This document shows, piece by piece, positions 24,711-34,909 of a DNA stretch of 64,000 bases. Source of the stretch: Cellulomonas sp. KRMCY2 (GTDB lineage Bacteria > Actinomycetota > Actinomycetes > Actinomycetales > Cellulomonadaceae); NCBI RefSeq assembly GCF_000526515.1, contig NZ_JAGF01000001.1:248001-312000 (forward strand). The letters run 5' to 3'. The position numbers and the translations under genes were made by a program. The number at the start of each line of letters is the position of its first letter. The stretch's first letter is position 1. The notes under the pieces were generated by a model. That model did no database searches, had not been told where the DNA came from, and was given only the letters and a program-made list of their open reading frames with translations.

Positions 24711-26069
24711 TCACGCATCGGTGCCAGCATCCTCGTCGCCTGCTGGGGCGGCGGGGTTCGCGTCCGACCCAGCCACGGGCCGTCGCCATCGGGTCACGGC
24801 CTGTCGCAGTGACTCCCGCACCTCCGCGGCGGTGACCGTTCCGGTGGCTACATCTCGCCACGCCAGGTAGAGGTCGCGGGTGTCGATCAGTGCCCCGTCT
24901 GCCGTGGTGAGGGGGTTGAGGTCAAGGTCCGAGGGAATCGCGGGTGGCCTGCTTGAGGGGTCCGTGCCGAGGAAGCTGTTCACCACGTGCCACACGCTGC
25001 TCGGCGGGCGCCCCTCTTCGGCGGCGTAGTGGACTGACGGGCGTCCGGTGATCTGCTGGACGTCGTTGACCTTCGCACCCTTGGTGTAGCCCTTGACCTC
25101 GACGAGGCACTCCCAGGCATGGTCGTCGGAGTCGCTGACTCGAAGGTCTTCGAGCTTCGCGCCGGTCTTGGCATCGTGGTGGCCATCCATGTCTCGGACA
25201 TCGAACCCGAGGTCCCTGAGGGCATCCGTCACGGCCGCGATCAGGTCGTCGCCCTGCGCCGTCAGCAGTCGCCACACACCGGCAGCTGCCACGCGAACTT
25301 GCGACTCGACCTCTTCGGCGAGCTCACGCCGCTTCTCTTCGAACACCGTTTGTGCAGCGGCCCAGTCGACTTCGAGGTCCGCGCGGCGTCGCATGACCAC
25401 GCCGAGCGGCGGTGGTGCCCACGTCTCGCGGGTCTGCCATGACGGGTCGGATGGGAACTTGTCAGGGTCGTAGACGCGCAACTGGTCGAGCACGTACAGG
25501 AGCCACTCGCGATGACCCGCCGTCTCGGCGGGTAGCGCCCAGCACAGCGTCGGGTGCTCCCGCCGGGGGTCGCGCGGGCGATGCAGGGCGTACACGAACC
25601 GCTCCTCGCCGACGTGGACCAGCGGCTCGCACGCACCGTCAAGGTCGTCCGTCATGTCAATGTCGTCGGGGCCCGAGAACGGATCGCCCCACGAGACCAT
25701 CCAAGTGGTCCTCTCGTCCGGACTGATTCGCTCGACGACCGTGCGACGCACCAGTCCTGCGAGGTCTGGCGCGACGCCATGCGCGACGTCGCCGCCGCGC
25801 GCGTGAGTCGTGTTCGCCTTCCGCAGGGCGCTTCCGTGACTGCCCTTGTAGACGAGGTCGAGATGCTCGGCACCGAAACTCAGGATGTGCAGCGCGCCTT
25901 CGCGGCTCCCTGCGTCCCACGAGAACGTGACGAGCAGGTCCCAGTCCGATGCATGGATCGGGTCGTCGTTCCCGATCTGGATCGCCGTCCCGACGAGCGG
26001 AGCAAGTTCGCTGAACACGTCGTCGGGCACGTCCTCGAACAAGACACGCGGGTGCGGTGCTTCGCTCAC
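24711..26069 (-). CDS. PD-(D/E)XK nuclease-domain protein (defence candidate)
   Basis: A 452-residue protein. Residues about 290-345 form a restriction-endonuclease-like core: LGFDVRDMDGHHDAKTGAKL with upstream acids, then WECLVEVKGYTKGA carrying the E-x-K catalytic pair. The N-terminal about 270 residues are an unknown alpha/beta region. The GTG at 26069 is leaderless, with TACCGT 7 bases before it. It is divergent from a GIY-YIG nuclease gene only 72 bases away, so the two may form one system. Confidence 0.72.
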   Translation of the reverse strand: MSEAPHPRVLFEDVPDDVFSELAPLVGTAIQIGNDDPIHASDWDLLVTFSWDAGSREGALHILSFGAEHLDLVYKGSHGSALRKANTTHARGGDVAHGVAPDLAGLVRRTVVERISPDERTTWMVSWGDPFSGPDDIDMTDDLDGACEPLVHVGEERFVYALHRPRDPRREHPTLCWALPAETAGHREWLLYVLDQLRVYDPDKFPSDPSWQTRETWAPPPLGVVMRRRADLEVDWAAAQTVFEEKRRELAEEVESQVRVAAAGVWRLLTAQGDDLIAAVTDALRDLGFDVRDMDGHHDAKTGAKLEDLRVSDSDDHAWECLVEVKGYTKGAKVNDVQQITGRPSVHYAAEEGRPPSSVWHVVNSFLGTDPSSRPPAIPSDLDLNPLTTADGALIDTRDLYLAWRDVATGTVTAAEVRESLRQAVTRWRRPVAGSDANPAAPAGDEDAGTDA

Positions 26070-26141
26070 GCTGGCGACGGTACCCCCGCAACACGCCGTA
26101 GCCGCGCCATCTCGCGACCTTGGACCTGAGATGATCCGATC

Positions 26142-27221
26142 ATGGGCAATGCGGCGGTCTCCTACGACGGCGGGCGCTGGTACGTCTATGCGCTGATCGA
26201 CCCGGCAACCTACCGGCAGACAGGCAGCCAGCTGCTGAGCGTCATCTACGTCGGCAAGGGCACCAAGGACCGCGCCGACCAGCACGTCAACGACGAACGG
26301 AACGCACTCAAGCACACACTCACGGCAATCCCGATGTCGGGGTCGAAGTCCGAGCGGATTCAGTGGCTACTTGGCTCCGGCGAGACAATCCCCGCGATCA
26401 CGCTCGTGTCCGGGCTCGTGAACGAGGACGACGCCTATAAGACAGAAACCCTCGCGATGGAGCTGATCGGACGCCTCCTTTCGGCGCACGGTCTCGACCC
26501 GCTGACGAACGCGACCCCCGGACACGGTCAGAGCGCGGGCATGGCGGTGACCGGCATGCCGCAGTCCCTGGGCGGTCCGGAACCCGCCACGGTCACGCCC
26601 GCGCCTGTCAAGGACGAACCTGCGTACGAGATCCGGTCCGTCGCGCGGGCGCTGCAGGCGTCGACGTCCGTGCGGGTTGACTGGCGCGCCGGCGGTGTCA
26701 TCCCCCGCCCGACGGTCCTCGTCAAGGGCAGCTCCGACACCCTGCCCGGAGGCAGCCACCCCCACCTGCCGGCCAGCAGCATGCCCAGCGGCCTGGTCGA
26801 TGTGGCTGACCGGATCACTCTCTTGGGTTCCGACGTCCTGCCCGAGTCCGAGTTCACCCGGCGCGGGTACGACCCCGACCAGCCGTGGTCGGACCACGAA
26901 GCCCGCGAACGGGCCGCACGCTACTGGCCGTTCGCGCGGTCCACCGTCCGCAAGTGGCTCGACGACCCGGACACGATGCCTACCGACCTTCTGTTGGCGA
27001 TACCCGGCAGCGGCGGTACCACCGTGCGATACGCGTGGGAGATCGACAGGACCGCCAAGGTCGAGTACTTCCCCGACATGAACCGGTGGGGATTCCCGCT
27101 CGGGCAGCCCTTGCTCGACCATCCGGCGCTCGGCCGCTGCCTCGTCGAGGATCGAGAGGCGCGCACCGGCGTGCAGGCTCTCGCGAACCACATCTCAGGC
27201 TGCCGACTGCTGTTGCCCTGA
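26142..27221 (+). CDS. GIY-YIG nuclease with unknown C-terminal domain
   Basis: A 359-residue protein. The N-terminal about 125 residues carry a LEM3-type GIY-YIG core: WYVYALIDP for strand 1, IYVGKGTKDRADQH for the YIG strand and catalytic Arg/His region, and ETLAMELIGRLL with a Glu on the last helix. The C-terminal about 190 residues are unrecognised and may bind DNA or a partner. GATGAT lies 6 bases before the ATG. It pairs divergently with the PD-(D/E)XK gene. Confidence 0.74.
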   Translation: MGNAAVSYDGGRWYVYALIDPATYRQTGSQLLSVIYVGKGTKDRADQHVNDERNALKHTLTAIPMSGSKSERIQWLLGSGETIPAITLVSGLVNEDDAYKTETLAMELIGRLLSAHGLDPLTNATPGHGQSAGMAVTGMPQSLGGPEPATVTPAPVKDEPAYEIRSVARALQASTSVRVDWRAGGVIPRPTVLVKGSSDTLPGGSHPHLPASSMPSGLVDVADRITLLGSDVLPESEFTRRGYDPDQPWSDHEARERAARYWPFARSTVRKWLDDPDTMPTDLLLAIPGSGGTTVRYAWEIDRTAKVEYFPDMNRWGFPLGQPLLDHPALGRCLVEDREARTGVQALANHISGCRLLLP

Positions 27222-27434
27222 CAACCAGCTCGACAGACTCGAGACGGACCGCGTCTCATCGAGGGATGGGACATCTCGGGGTGCGACAGGAGCCGTCCCG
27301 AAGCGGGTCGTGATGTCCGCGTGCAGCGTCCGCAGGGTCTGCTTCGCGCCGGAGGGGGCCTCAGCGCTGGCAGATGGGGAACCACCGCCATGCCTGTGTA
27401 GGTTCGTTCGCTCGGTAGGGCTAACCTCCGCTGC

Positions 27435-27704
27435 ATGGACCACGCTGCAACCACAGGTGCCAGCGTCTACGAGCATGACGGGGTCTGGATGCTTGCCCTT
27501 GAGTCCTCAACGGGTGAAGTGGTGGAGCGACTCACTACGGCTTGGGACGGCACCGGCAGCTTCGAGCTCCGGGGCCTGGATTTCGTCGCGCCATTACTGA
27601 CTGCGCGCGGCTTGGTCTACACAGGGTGGTTCGACCAGGACGGTCGACACGTGGCGGTCCTGCACCGCCAGGCGTCGTGGGGGCCGAACGCAAGCAACGA
27701 CTGA
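27435..27704 (+). CDS. Small protein, unknown
   Basis: An 89-residue beta-rich protein (YEHDGVWMLALESSTGEVVE, then GLVYTGWFDQDGRHVAVLHR). The ATG at 27435 has TAACCT 7 bases upstream, fitting leaderless transcription. No family is recognised. The stretch 27222-27434 before it shows no gene. Confidence 0.58.
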   Translation: MDHAATTGASVYEHDGVWMLALESSTGEVVERLTTAWDGTGSFELRGLDFVAPLLTARGLVYTGWFDQDGRHVAVLHRQASWGPNASND

Positions 27705-27847
27705 ACCGTCCCTCTTGCAGCCCGGGTGAGCCCTCGATCATGGCCGCCGGACTCGCCGCGTGACCACGTTGGCCCCGTCGACCACAGGTCCGGGACGCCC
27801 ACGGCTACGGTGGGCAGTTGAAGGCGCGGGCAGGTCTCCGCGTTTGG

Positions 27848-28030
27848 CTAGGGCGAGGGCTCCGCGGGTGCACCTGCGGAGCCTCCGTCATGGGAACGGC
27901 CCCGCGCGAGGCTCTCGCGCACTTCTCGGTCGATCCGGTCCTGCATGGCGCGCACCCTGGCGATCTGAGCCGGTGTCAGGGGCCGGCGGCGGGGGGCAAG
28001 GCGCGCCTCGATCACGACGGCCACGGTCAC
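27848..28030 (-). CDS. Small basic partner of the HEPN-like protein (copy 2)
   Basis: A 60-residue paralogue of 22721-22900, sharing the basic RRRPLTPAQIARVRAMQDRI core, but with an Arg/Gly/Pro tail instead of the Cys cluster. Its GTG overlaps the stop of the HEPN-like gene (GTGA), as in copy 1. Confidence 0.72.
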   Translation of the reverse strand: MTVAVVIEARLAPRRRPLTPAQIARVRAMQDRIDREVRESLARGRSHDGGSAGAPAEPSP

Positions 28031-28470
28031 GGGGTGTCTCCGTCCACCATGGCGATCGCGATGTCGATCATGGACTCCGCCAGCGCGGTGGCGGCCGCCA
28101 CGTCGTCCTCGGTGACCTCCTTGGTGATGCCGGCCGCTTCCGCGTCGAGCACGAGCTGCTGCCAGACCGGGATGAGCTCATCGAGCGCAGGCGATGCCCC
28201 GGTCGCCGCCACCAGGAGCGCCTCCTCGAGCTCGCTCTCCCGGACGGGCTCGCGGACGACCACCGCGAAACCGCGATGGGCTGCGGCTGCGACGAGTGCC
28301 CGCCGGCCCGCAACCGCGCACATCGCCAGAGCGGGCACGGGATGCTCAAGGAGGCTGACCGCGCGGATGTGCTGCCGTGCGACCTCGACGCTCAGGCGCG
28401 CCAGGGTTGCGGGGGCTGGTGCTTCGAGCCGACCAGCGGCCACCAGGTCGTCGATGCTCAGGGGCTCCAT
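28027..28470 (-). CDS. HEPN-like helical protein (copy 2)
   Basis: A 147-residue paralogue of 22897-23337: MEPLSIDDLVAAGRLEAPAP, then MCAVAGRRALVAAAAHRGFA and the C-terminal helix LAESMIDIAIAMVDG. The ATG at 28470 is the homologous start; a longer open frame to 28674 is not conserved in copy 1. The bases just upstream (AGCGTGCCACGAGCGGCGCG) are also shared, so the duplication includes the promoter region. The R-N-x4-H motif is again not visible. Confidence 0.7.
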   Translation of the reverse strand: MEPLSIDDLVAAGRLEAPAPATLARLSVEVARQHIRAVSLLEHPVPALAMCAVAGRRALVAAAAHRGFAVVVREPVRESELEEALLVAATGASPALDELIPVWQQLVLDAEAAGITKEVTEDDVAAATALAESMIDIAIAMVDGDTP

Positions 28471-28819
28471 CGGCTCAGCGTGCCACGAGCGGCGCGTGTA
28501 CTCAGAGTCTGCCTCGCCGCTGCTGGCGACGGCAGGTCGAAGGCGAGGCCAGCGCTGACGGGTGGCTGTCGCACGCCTCAACTCAGAGCGGGGGCCCGCG
28601 CGCGTCAGGATCGCCCGCTGCACACGATGCGTCCTTGCCGATGCGCTGCCTCTTCGAGGGGTCGCACCCTTCATTGCGCCCTTGCGTTCCGCACACAGGT
28701 ACAGCTCTATTCGTCCGGTTGGGTGATGGGTGAGCCGTTTCCCCTTCGCGGTACCCGCTCAGTCCCTACGATCAGCGATGAGGTGGCCGGCACGGCTTCC
28801 CTGACGATGGGGGATCGTC

Positions 28820-31800
28820 TTGCGCGCGCGCCGTGGTGTTCTTGTCTACCTGCTCAGCTCTGCTCTTGTTCTGGTCGGGCTCGCGCCGGCGTCGGCGTCG
28901 CCGCGCGGCGACGCCGTCCAGTCGGCTACCGTGCCGACGCTCTCGTCTCTGGCCAGCCCCGTGCCGGTACCGCCGAGTGTGGTGCCGTTGGTCGCACCGC
29001 GCGCCATGTCTGTGGCGACAGCTGCCGCGCCTCCACGCAGTGGTCAGCTGGTGATGTGGGGGTACAACGTATTAGGGCAGGTCGGGGACGGCACGACCGT
29101 CGACAGACTGACTCCCGCCGAGGTGCCGGGGATGACCGGCGTGACCAGTGTCGCCAAGGGGTACTACTCCACGTACGCTGCGCGCTCCGATGGCACGGCT
29201 TGGGCATGGGGGTACAACGGGCAGGGTCAGCTGGGAATCGGGAACGAAGTCAACAAGACGGCACCCGTTCAGATCGGTGGGCTCAGCGGCGTTGTCGCTG
29301 TAGCTGCCGCTTCCACCTCGGGATACGCGCTGACCTCGGATGGGCGAGTGTGGTCGTGGGGCTACAACTACCACGGGCAACTCGGGCTCGGCCACGGCTA
29401 CCGCGAGGCGTCGCCTCAACTGATCACTTCCCTGGCGGATGTCGTTGCGATCGCTGGGGGGTACGAGTCGGCGCTGGCGCTGCGTTCTGACGGCACCGTG
29501 TGGGCCTGGGGATGGAATTCGAGCGGGCAGTTGGGCGTCGACTACACGACGATGCCCCAGAGCAATGTCCCGGTCCAGGTGGCTGGCGTGACCGACGTGA
29601 CAGCGATCGCGACGACTGGCGGAACGTCGTACGCGTTGCGGTCGGATGGCACCGTGTGGGCGTGGGGCGAGAACAGCATGGGCCAGGGCGGGCACGGGAC
29701 CTGGGAAGACGGAACGGTCCTGGTCCCGACCCAGGTCACCGGCTTGACGGACGTGACGGCGATCGCGGCCGCCTACCTGACCGCTTACGCATTGCGTAGT
29801 GACGGCACGGTGTGGGCGTGGGGGTATAGCGAGGCGGGCGCCCTCGGCAACGGATCCGTGGGCGGCGGCAGCGGCGCGAGCAGCCTCGTTCCGTCCCAGG
29901 TGATCGGGCTCGGCGCCGCCACAGCCATCGGGGCGACCATCGGAAACCAGAACGCGCAAGCTCTGCTTGCCGACGGGACGGTGTGGACTTGGGGTGAGGG
30001 CGCGCATGGTGCTCTCGGCAACGGGAGCGTCGAGAGCTCCGGTACGCCGGTCCAGGTGACCGGGGTCGGGGAAGTGAGCTCCATCTCGGGTGATGTCGGG
30101 CTTGCTGTTATCGCCGGTTGGCCAGCTCCTCAGGCGCTGTCGCTAGGTCAGACCTTTGGGTGCGACTGCTTCGCAGGACACTCGAGCGGGAACCAGGTTC
30201 TTGCGGCTGACCCGGTGAACACCGCCACCGGGGGGCTCGTCGAGCGCTTCTCCGACCTGTCTGTCGTCTCGGTCGGGGCGCCGGTGGACTGGTCGCGGAC
30301 GTACAACTCGCTGGACACTTCTACCGGTCCGTTCGGGCCGGGATGGTCGTTCGCGTATGGCGCCAGCCTGACACCGAACGCAGCCGGTGAGCTGGTGCTG
30401 CGCGATGGTTCAGGTACCCAGACCCGCTTCGCTGCGGTCGAAGGCGGGTACACGCCGGTGGACCCGGCTGTCTCCGCGACGCTCTCAGCCGGTGCCGGCG
30501 GCACGCACGTAGCGCGTGCGCTGTCTGGCTCCACCATGACGTTCGACGGCACGGGGCGCCTGGTCGCTCTCGCGGACGAGCGCGGTCGCGGGTTGGCCCT
30601 CGGGTACGCGGGGGCGGTTTTGACCTCGATCACCGACAGCCTTGGCCAGACCTTGAGCATCACGTGGGACGCGGGCACCGGCGCTGACGCGCGGATCGCA
30701 TCCGTCAAGAGCTCGGACGAGCGCTCGGTGTCCTACGTCTACACGGTGACCGGCGGCACCAAGCTCCTGACCGGTGTCACCGGCGTTGACGGCAAGATCA
30801 CGACGTTCGCGTACACCGCGGCGGGGCTTCTCTCCCAGATCACCGACCCGCTGGGCTACGTCAGTGCGCGCAGTGAGTTCGACACCTCCGGCCGGGTGAT
30901 CAGCCAGCTCGACGAGATGGGTGCGAAGACCACCTTCGCGTACCACACGGGAGCTCAGACCACAGCGACGACGGTCACCGACCCGAGCGGTCGCTCGCGG
31001 CAGTACGTCTACAGCGGCCACAACCTCGTCAAGCAGGTCGACGGTGAGGGGAACGCCAGCGAGGTCTTCTACTCGGCGGACAACGCTCCGGCCATGACCG
31101 TGGACCCGCTCGGGCAGGTGTTCGCGAGCGAGTACGACGCCCGCGACAACCTCATCAGGCGCACCGCGCCATCACCTTTGGACTACGTCGAGACGTGGAC
31201 GTACGACGATGCCAACCACATCACGACCTACACCGACCCCGCCGGCAACCTCACGTCCTACACGTACACGGTCAGTGGCCTGCTGCAGACGGTGACGGCG
31301 GCCGACGGCGGGGTGACGCGATACGCGTACACGACCGGCGCCGGCGGAGTGCCGGCAGATCTGCTTGCCAGCCTCACCGACCCCCTCGGGCGAGTCACGG
31401 CGTACGCATACAACGCCAAGGGCGACCTGACGTCGAGCACCAGCCCACTGGGCCGAGTCACGTCCTACACGTACGACGCGGCCCACCGCGTCCTGACGTC
31501 GACAACTCCCAAGGGGGAGGTCACGTCATACACCTATGACGCCGCCGGACGGCTCCTGACGACCACTGACCCGCTGGGCGGTGTCACGACCAACGTCTAC
31601 GACGCCGCTGGTCGGCTGACGAAGACGACCGACGCGGCGGCGCGGTGGGAGTCCTACACCTACGACATGGCCGACCGCCTGCTGCAGACCACGTACTCCT
31701 CGGGGCGGGTCATCAAGCAGAGTTACGACACGGCCGGCCGCGTTGCCACGTCGACCGACGCGCGGGGGAAGGTCACCACCTTCCGCTACGACGACAGCGG

Positions 31801-34800
31801 CCGACTGTTCACCACCACCGACCCACTGGGCCGCCTCACGGCCAACACCTACGACTCCCTGGGCCAGCTCGTCGCTGTGAGGGATTCCCTCGATGCGATC
31901 ACCCAGTACACCTACGACCCCCTGGGGCAGCTGATCAGCGTCACCGACCCCGACGGCATCACGGAGACCACCACCTACGACCCGCTGGGCAATGTCACCG
32001 CCACCATCAACGGGGCCGGCGGCACCCACACCACGACGTACGACGCGATGAGTCACGTCCTGAAGGCGCTCGACAGTGACGGCGTGAGCACCCGCTACTC
32101 CTATGACCTTGCGGGACAGCTCGCCAGCGTGGCCGTCGACCGCTCGACCACGACGCCAGTCCCCGGCTACACCGAAGACCGCACCACCTTCACCTACGAC
32201 GCCGACGGCAACCACACCACCACGACCGACCCTCGCGGCAACGTGCCCGGCGCCGTCCCGGCCAACTACACGTCGACAGTCACCTACGACGCGAACGGTC
32301 GACCCGTCACCAGCACCGACCAGCTTGGGCGCATCATCAGCACCACCTACGACACTCTCGGCCGGCCACTGACCGTGACCGACCCTGCGGGGAAGGTGAC
32401 GACCACCGCCTACGACAAGATCGGGCGGGCTACGCAGGTCACCGGTCCGTCCGGGGCCATCACCAAGTACACCTACAACGCGAACAACGACCTCACCCAG
32501 GTGACCGACCCGCGCGGCCGGCTCACCAAGTACACCTACGACGCCGCGGGCAACACGCTGACCACGACGAACCCGCTCGGACGAGTCACCGCGATGACCT
32601 ACGACGCGTCGGGGGCACTGGCGACGTCCACCAAGCCCTCCGGCACGGCCACCACGACGGTCGGCGATTCCATGCTGACCTACCGCTACGACCGCGCTGG
32701 CCGGCTCACCGGTGTCGACTACAGCGACACCACCCCCGACTTGACGTACACCTACACGCCAGCCGGGCGACCTGACGTCCTGACCCGCGCGGCCGACGCC
32801 CTTGGCGCGGCCACCATTGAGTACACCTACGACGACGCCGGACGACCCACCGCGCTGGCGCGGACTGGCCCTCGCCCGACGACAGCGACCTACACCTACA
32901 CCCCTTCCGGGCGGATCGCAGGCGCCACCTGGTCGACCGGACAGACCGTCGCCTACGCCTACAACACCGCCGGACAGCTGACGACCGTTAACCCCGCCGG
33001 CACTCCCGCCGTCCCGGCGATCACTCTGGGCTACGACCCTGCCGGCAACACCACCAGCGTCACCCGCGCCGGGGCAGCACCCACGGTCAGCACCTACACC
33101 TACGACCGAGCCGGACAGCTATCGGCCTTGAACCACAAGGCCGGGTCCACTCTCGTCGCCGACTACCAGCTCGCCCGGGACCCCCGCGGGTATCCAACGC
33201 AGGTCACCAGCACGTTCCTCAACCCCGCGACCGGCACAACCCCGGCAACGACGAACCTTTACACCTACGACGCCAACGGGTGGCTCACGGCCGAGTGCAG
33301 CCCGACTACCGGCACGACCTGCACCAGCACCTCATCCAAGACTGCCTACACCTACGACACCGCCGGGGTCCGCAAGTCCACCGCCGTGACCCGCCTGTCC
33401 GGCACGACGCCGCAGACCACCACCACCACCTACGGCTACGACGCCGCCGACCAGCTCCTCACCCTCAAGGTCGGCACCACCACCAACACGACCAACACCT
33501 GGACCCGCGACGGCGCCATCGCCACCACCACCACGACGGCCGGAACCCGCACCTACACCACCGACCTCGCCGACGAGATCAAGACCATCAAGCTCGAGGA
33601 CAACCGCACCATCGGCTACTCCTACGACCCGATCGGCAACCGCACCGCCCGCACCACCAACAACGCGATCGACACCACCTGGGCCTGGGACGACCTCACC
33701 GGCCTCCCCACGCGCATCGGGGAGTACAACGCCGCCGACGCCATGACCACCAGCTGGCTCCCCGACCCCACCTCCACCACGGGGTCTCCCTACGCCGTCA
33801 CCGCCGGCAACGACTCCAGCTGGCTTCTCACCGACCCCTTCAGCAACACCGTGGCCTCGATCGCCACCACGGGTTCGACGACGGGCGCCAAGACTCAAGC
33901 CGTTGACGCGTTCGGCAACCCCCTAAGCACGGCGACACCCATCGGAGCGATCGGCTTCGCCGGCCAGTACAAGGACAGTGCGTCGGGCCTGTATGACATG
34001 CGCGCCCGCGACTACAACCCCGTCACCGGCCAGTTCCTCTCGATCGACCCGCTGGTCAACCAGACCCGGCAGCCGTACCAGTACGGCAACAACAACCCAC
34101 TCGCCTTCATCGACCCCACCGGACTGGTCGCATGCGGCCCGATGGACAGCGGCGACTGCAACGGCCGCAACTTGATCCCCCTGCTCAATGGCATGGCCAG
34201 GGCGTTGGACGACACCGGGTACCTCGCGCTCCACGGCAGCTTGACGCACGATCAAAGGGCCGAGATCGGCTACGACGAGATGAGCCGCATCAACATCGAG
34301 GCGGTCAACCGGCAACAGCACATGCAGGTCTGCTCAGAACAAGAGGGGTGCCTGCCACCATGTCCCGACAAGGGATACCAGGCGTGTCAGCTAGCGCGCG
34401 GCGGGAAGTTGCTCGCCACTTATGCTGCAGGGCAGGCCGCTGGGATGGTGTTCGTCTCGCTGTTGGGCCGGGCGTGCGCCGCCGACGCCGCGGCGGCGGC
34501 TGGTGCTGCAGCGAAGACTGCGAGGGCCGACTCCTCAGCGGTTGCCGCAGAGTCCGGAGGGTCGGTCGCAGGGCGCGATGCTCTCGGTCGCTTCACCGGT
34601 GCGGGAGGCTACGGTGCCGAGGCGGAGGCGATCGGACTGTCGGAGTACGAACTCGCCACAGGGCAGACTGTCATCCGAAACCAGGTCAGGGCGACCTTGT
34701 CTGAAGGTGGTCCGGGCCGCTACTACGACGGTCTCGTCAGGAACGCCGACGGAACGTATGCCGGTATAGAGGTCAAGAGCGGAGGCGCCTCGCTCAGCGC

Positions 34801-34909
34801 CAGCCAGCGGGCGTTCGATAGCACCGTCAACGGAGGCGCAGTAGCGCGTGCGACGCTAGACGGGCAACCCATTGAGATCACCTCCACGGACTTGGTGCGT
34901 GTCCCATGA
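28820..34909 (+). CDS. RCC1-Rhs polymorphic toxin (2029 residues)
   Basis: A giant secreted toxin. A signal peptide (cleavage near APASA) is followed by about seven RCC1-type repeats (LRSDGTVWAWG...GQLG, residues about 70-445), an Rhs N-terminal cap (near CDCFAGHSSGN), some 20 YD repeats (about 600-1700) and the Rhs core end (LYDMRARDYNPVTGQFLSID, PLAFIDPTG near residue 1768). The variable C-terminal about 260 residues end in a restriction-endonuclease-like tip with YYDGLVRNADG and IEVKSGGASLSASQ. The TTG at 28820 follows GGGGGA and starts the signal peptide. It would act against neighbouring cells. RCC1 as the N-terminal module is uncommon for Rhs proteins. Confidence 0.9.
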   Translation: MRARRGVLVYLLSSALVLVGLAPASASPRGDAVQSATVPTLSSLASPVPVPPSVVPLVAPRAMSVATAAAPPRSGQLVMWGYNVLGQVGDGTTVDRLTPAEVPGMTGVTSVAKGYYSTYAARSDGTAWAWGYNGQGQLGIGNEVNKTAPVQIGGLSGVVAVAAASTSGYALTSDGRVWSWGYNYHGQLGLGHGYREASPQLITSLADVVAIAGGYESALALRSDGTVWAWGWNSSGQLGVDYTTMPQSNVPVQVAGVTDVTAIATTGGTSYALRSDGTVWAWGENSMGQGGHGTWEDGTVLVPTQVTGLTDVTAIAAAYLTAYALRSDGTVWAWGYSEAGALGNGSVGGGSGASSLVPSQVIGLGAATAIGATIGNQNAQALLADGTVWTWGEGAHGALGNGSVESSGTPVQVTGVGEVSSISGDVGLAVIAGWPAPQALSLGQTFGCDCFAGHSSGNQVLAADPVNTATGGLVERFSDLSVVSVGAPVDWSRTYNSLDTSTGPFGPGWSFAYGASLTPNAAGELVLRDGSGTQTRFAAVEGGYTPVDPAVSATLSAGAGGTHVARALSGSTMTFDGTGRLVALADERGRGLALGYAGAVLTSITDSLGQTLSITWDAGTGADARIASVKSSDERSVSYVYTVTGGTKLLTGVTGVDGKITTFAYTAAGLLSQITDPLGYVSARSEFDTSGRVISQLDEMGAKTTFAYHTGAQTTATTVTDPSGRSRQYVYSGHNLVKQVDGEGNASEVFYSADNAPAMTVDPLGQVFASEYDARDNLIRRTAPSPLDYVETWTYDDANHITTYTDPAGNLTSYTYTVSGLLQTVTAADGGVTRYAYTTGAGGVPADLLASLTDPLGRVTAYAYNAKGDLTSSTSPLGRVTSYTYDAAHRVLTSTTPKGEVTSYTYDAAGRLLTTTDPLGGVTTNVYDAAGRLTKTTDAAARWESYTYDMADRLLQTTYSSGRVIKQSYDTAGRVATSTDARGKVTTFRYDDSGRLFTTTDPLGRLTANTYDSLGQLVAVRDSLDAITQYTYDPLGQLISVTDPDGITETTTYDPLGNVTATINGAGGTHTTTYDAMSHVLKALDSDGVSTRYSYDLAGQLASVAVDRSTTTPVPGYTEDRTTFTYDADGNHTTTTDPRGNVPGAVPANYTSTVTYDANGRPVTSTDQLGRIISTTYDTLGRPLTVTDPAGKVTTTAYDKIGRATQVTGPSGAITKYTYNANNDLTQVTDPRGRLTKYTYDAAGNTLTTTNPLGRVTAMTYDASGALATSTKPSGTATTTVGDSMLTYRYDRAGRLTGVDYSDTTPDLTYTYTPAGRPDVLTRAADALGAATIEYTYDDAGRPTALARTGPRPTTATYTYTPSGRIAGATWSTGQTVAYAYNTAGQLTTVNPAGTPAVPAITLGYDPAGNTTSVTRAGAAPTVSTYTYDRAGQLSALNHKAGSTLVADYQLARDPRGYPTQVTSTFLNPATGTTPATTNLYTYDANGWLTAECSPTTGTTCTSTSSKTAYTYDTAGVRKSTAVTRLSGTTPQTTTTTYGYDAADQLLTLKVGTTTNTTNTWTRDGAIATTTTTAGTRTYTTDLADEIKTIKLEDNRTIGYSYDPIGNRTARTTNNAIDTTWAWDDLTGLPTRIGEYNAADAMTTSWLPDPTSTTGSPYAVTAGNDSSWLLTDPFSNTVASIATTGSTTGAKTQAVDAFGNPLSTATPIGAIGFAGQYKDSASGLYDMRARDYNPVTGQFLSIDPLVNQTRQPYQYGNNNPLAFIDPTGLVACGPMDSGDCNGRNLIPLLNGMARALDDTGYLALHGSLTHDQRAEIGYDEMSRINIEAVNRQQHMQVCSEQEGCLPPCPDKGYQACQLARGGKLLATYAAGQAAGMVFVSLLGRACAADAAAAAGAAAKTARADSSAVAAESGGSVAGRDALGRFTGAGGYGAEAEAIGLSEYELATGQTVIRNQVRATLSEGGPGRYYDGLVRNADGTYAGIEVKSGGASLSASQRAFDSTVNGGAVARATLDGQPIEITSTDLVRVP

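Noticed and set aside
24711-27221. Classical restriction-modification system
   Set aside because: No methyltransferase motifs (for example DPPY or FxGxG) near the two nuclease genes.
27195-27476. 93-codon minus frame between the GIY-YIG gene and the 27435 gene
   Set aside because: Overlaps both plus-strand genes, low-complexity product, no start signal.
29072-30007. Long minus-strand frames inside the Rhs gene and other large genes
   Set aside because: They are antisense shadows of strongly coding sequence with clear protein motifs on the other strand.
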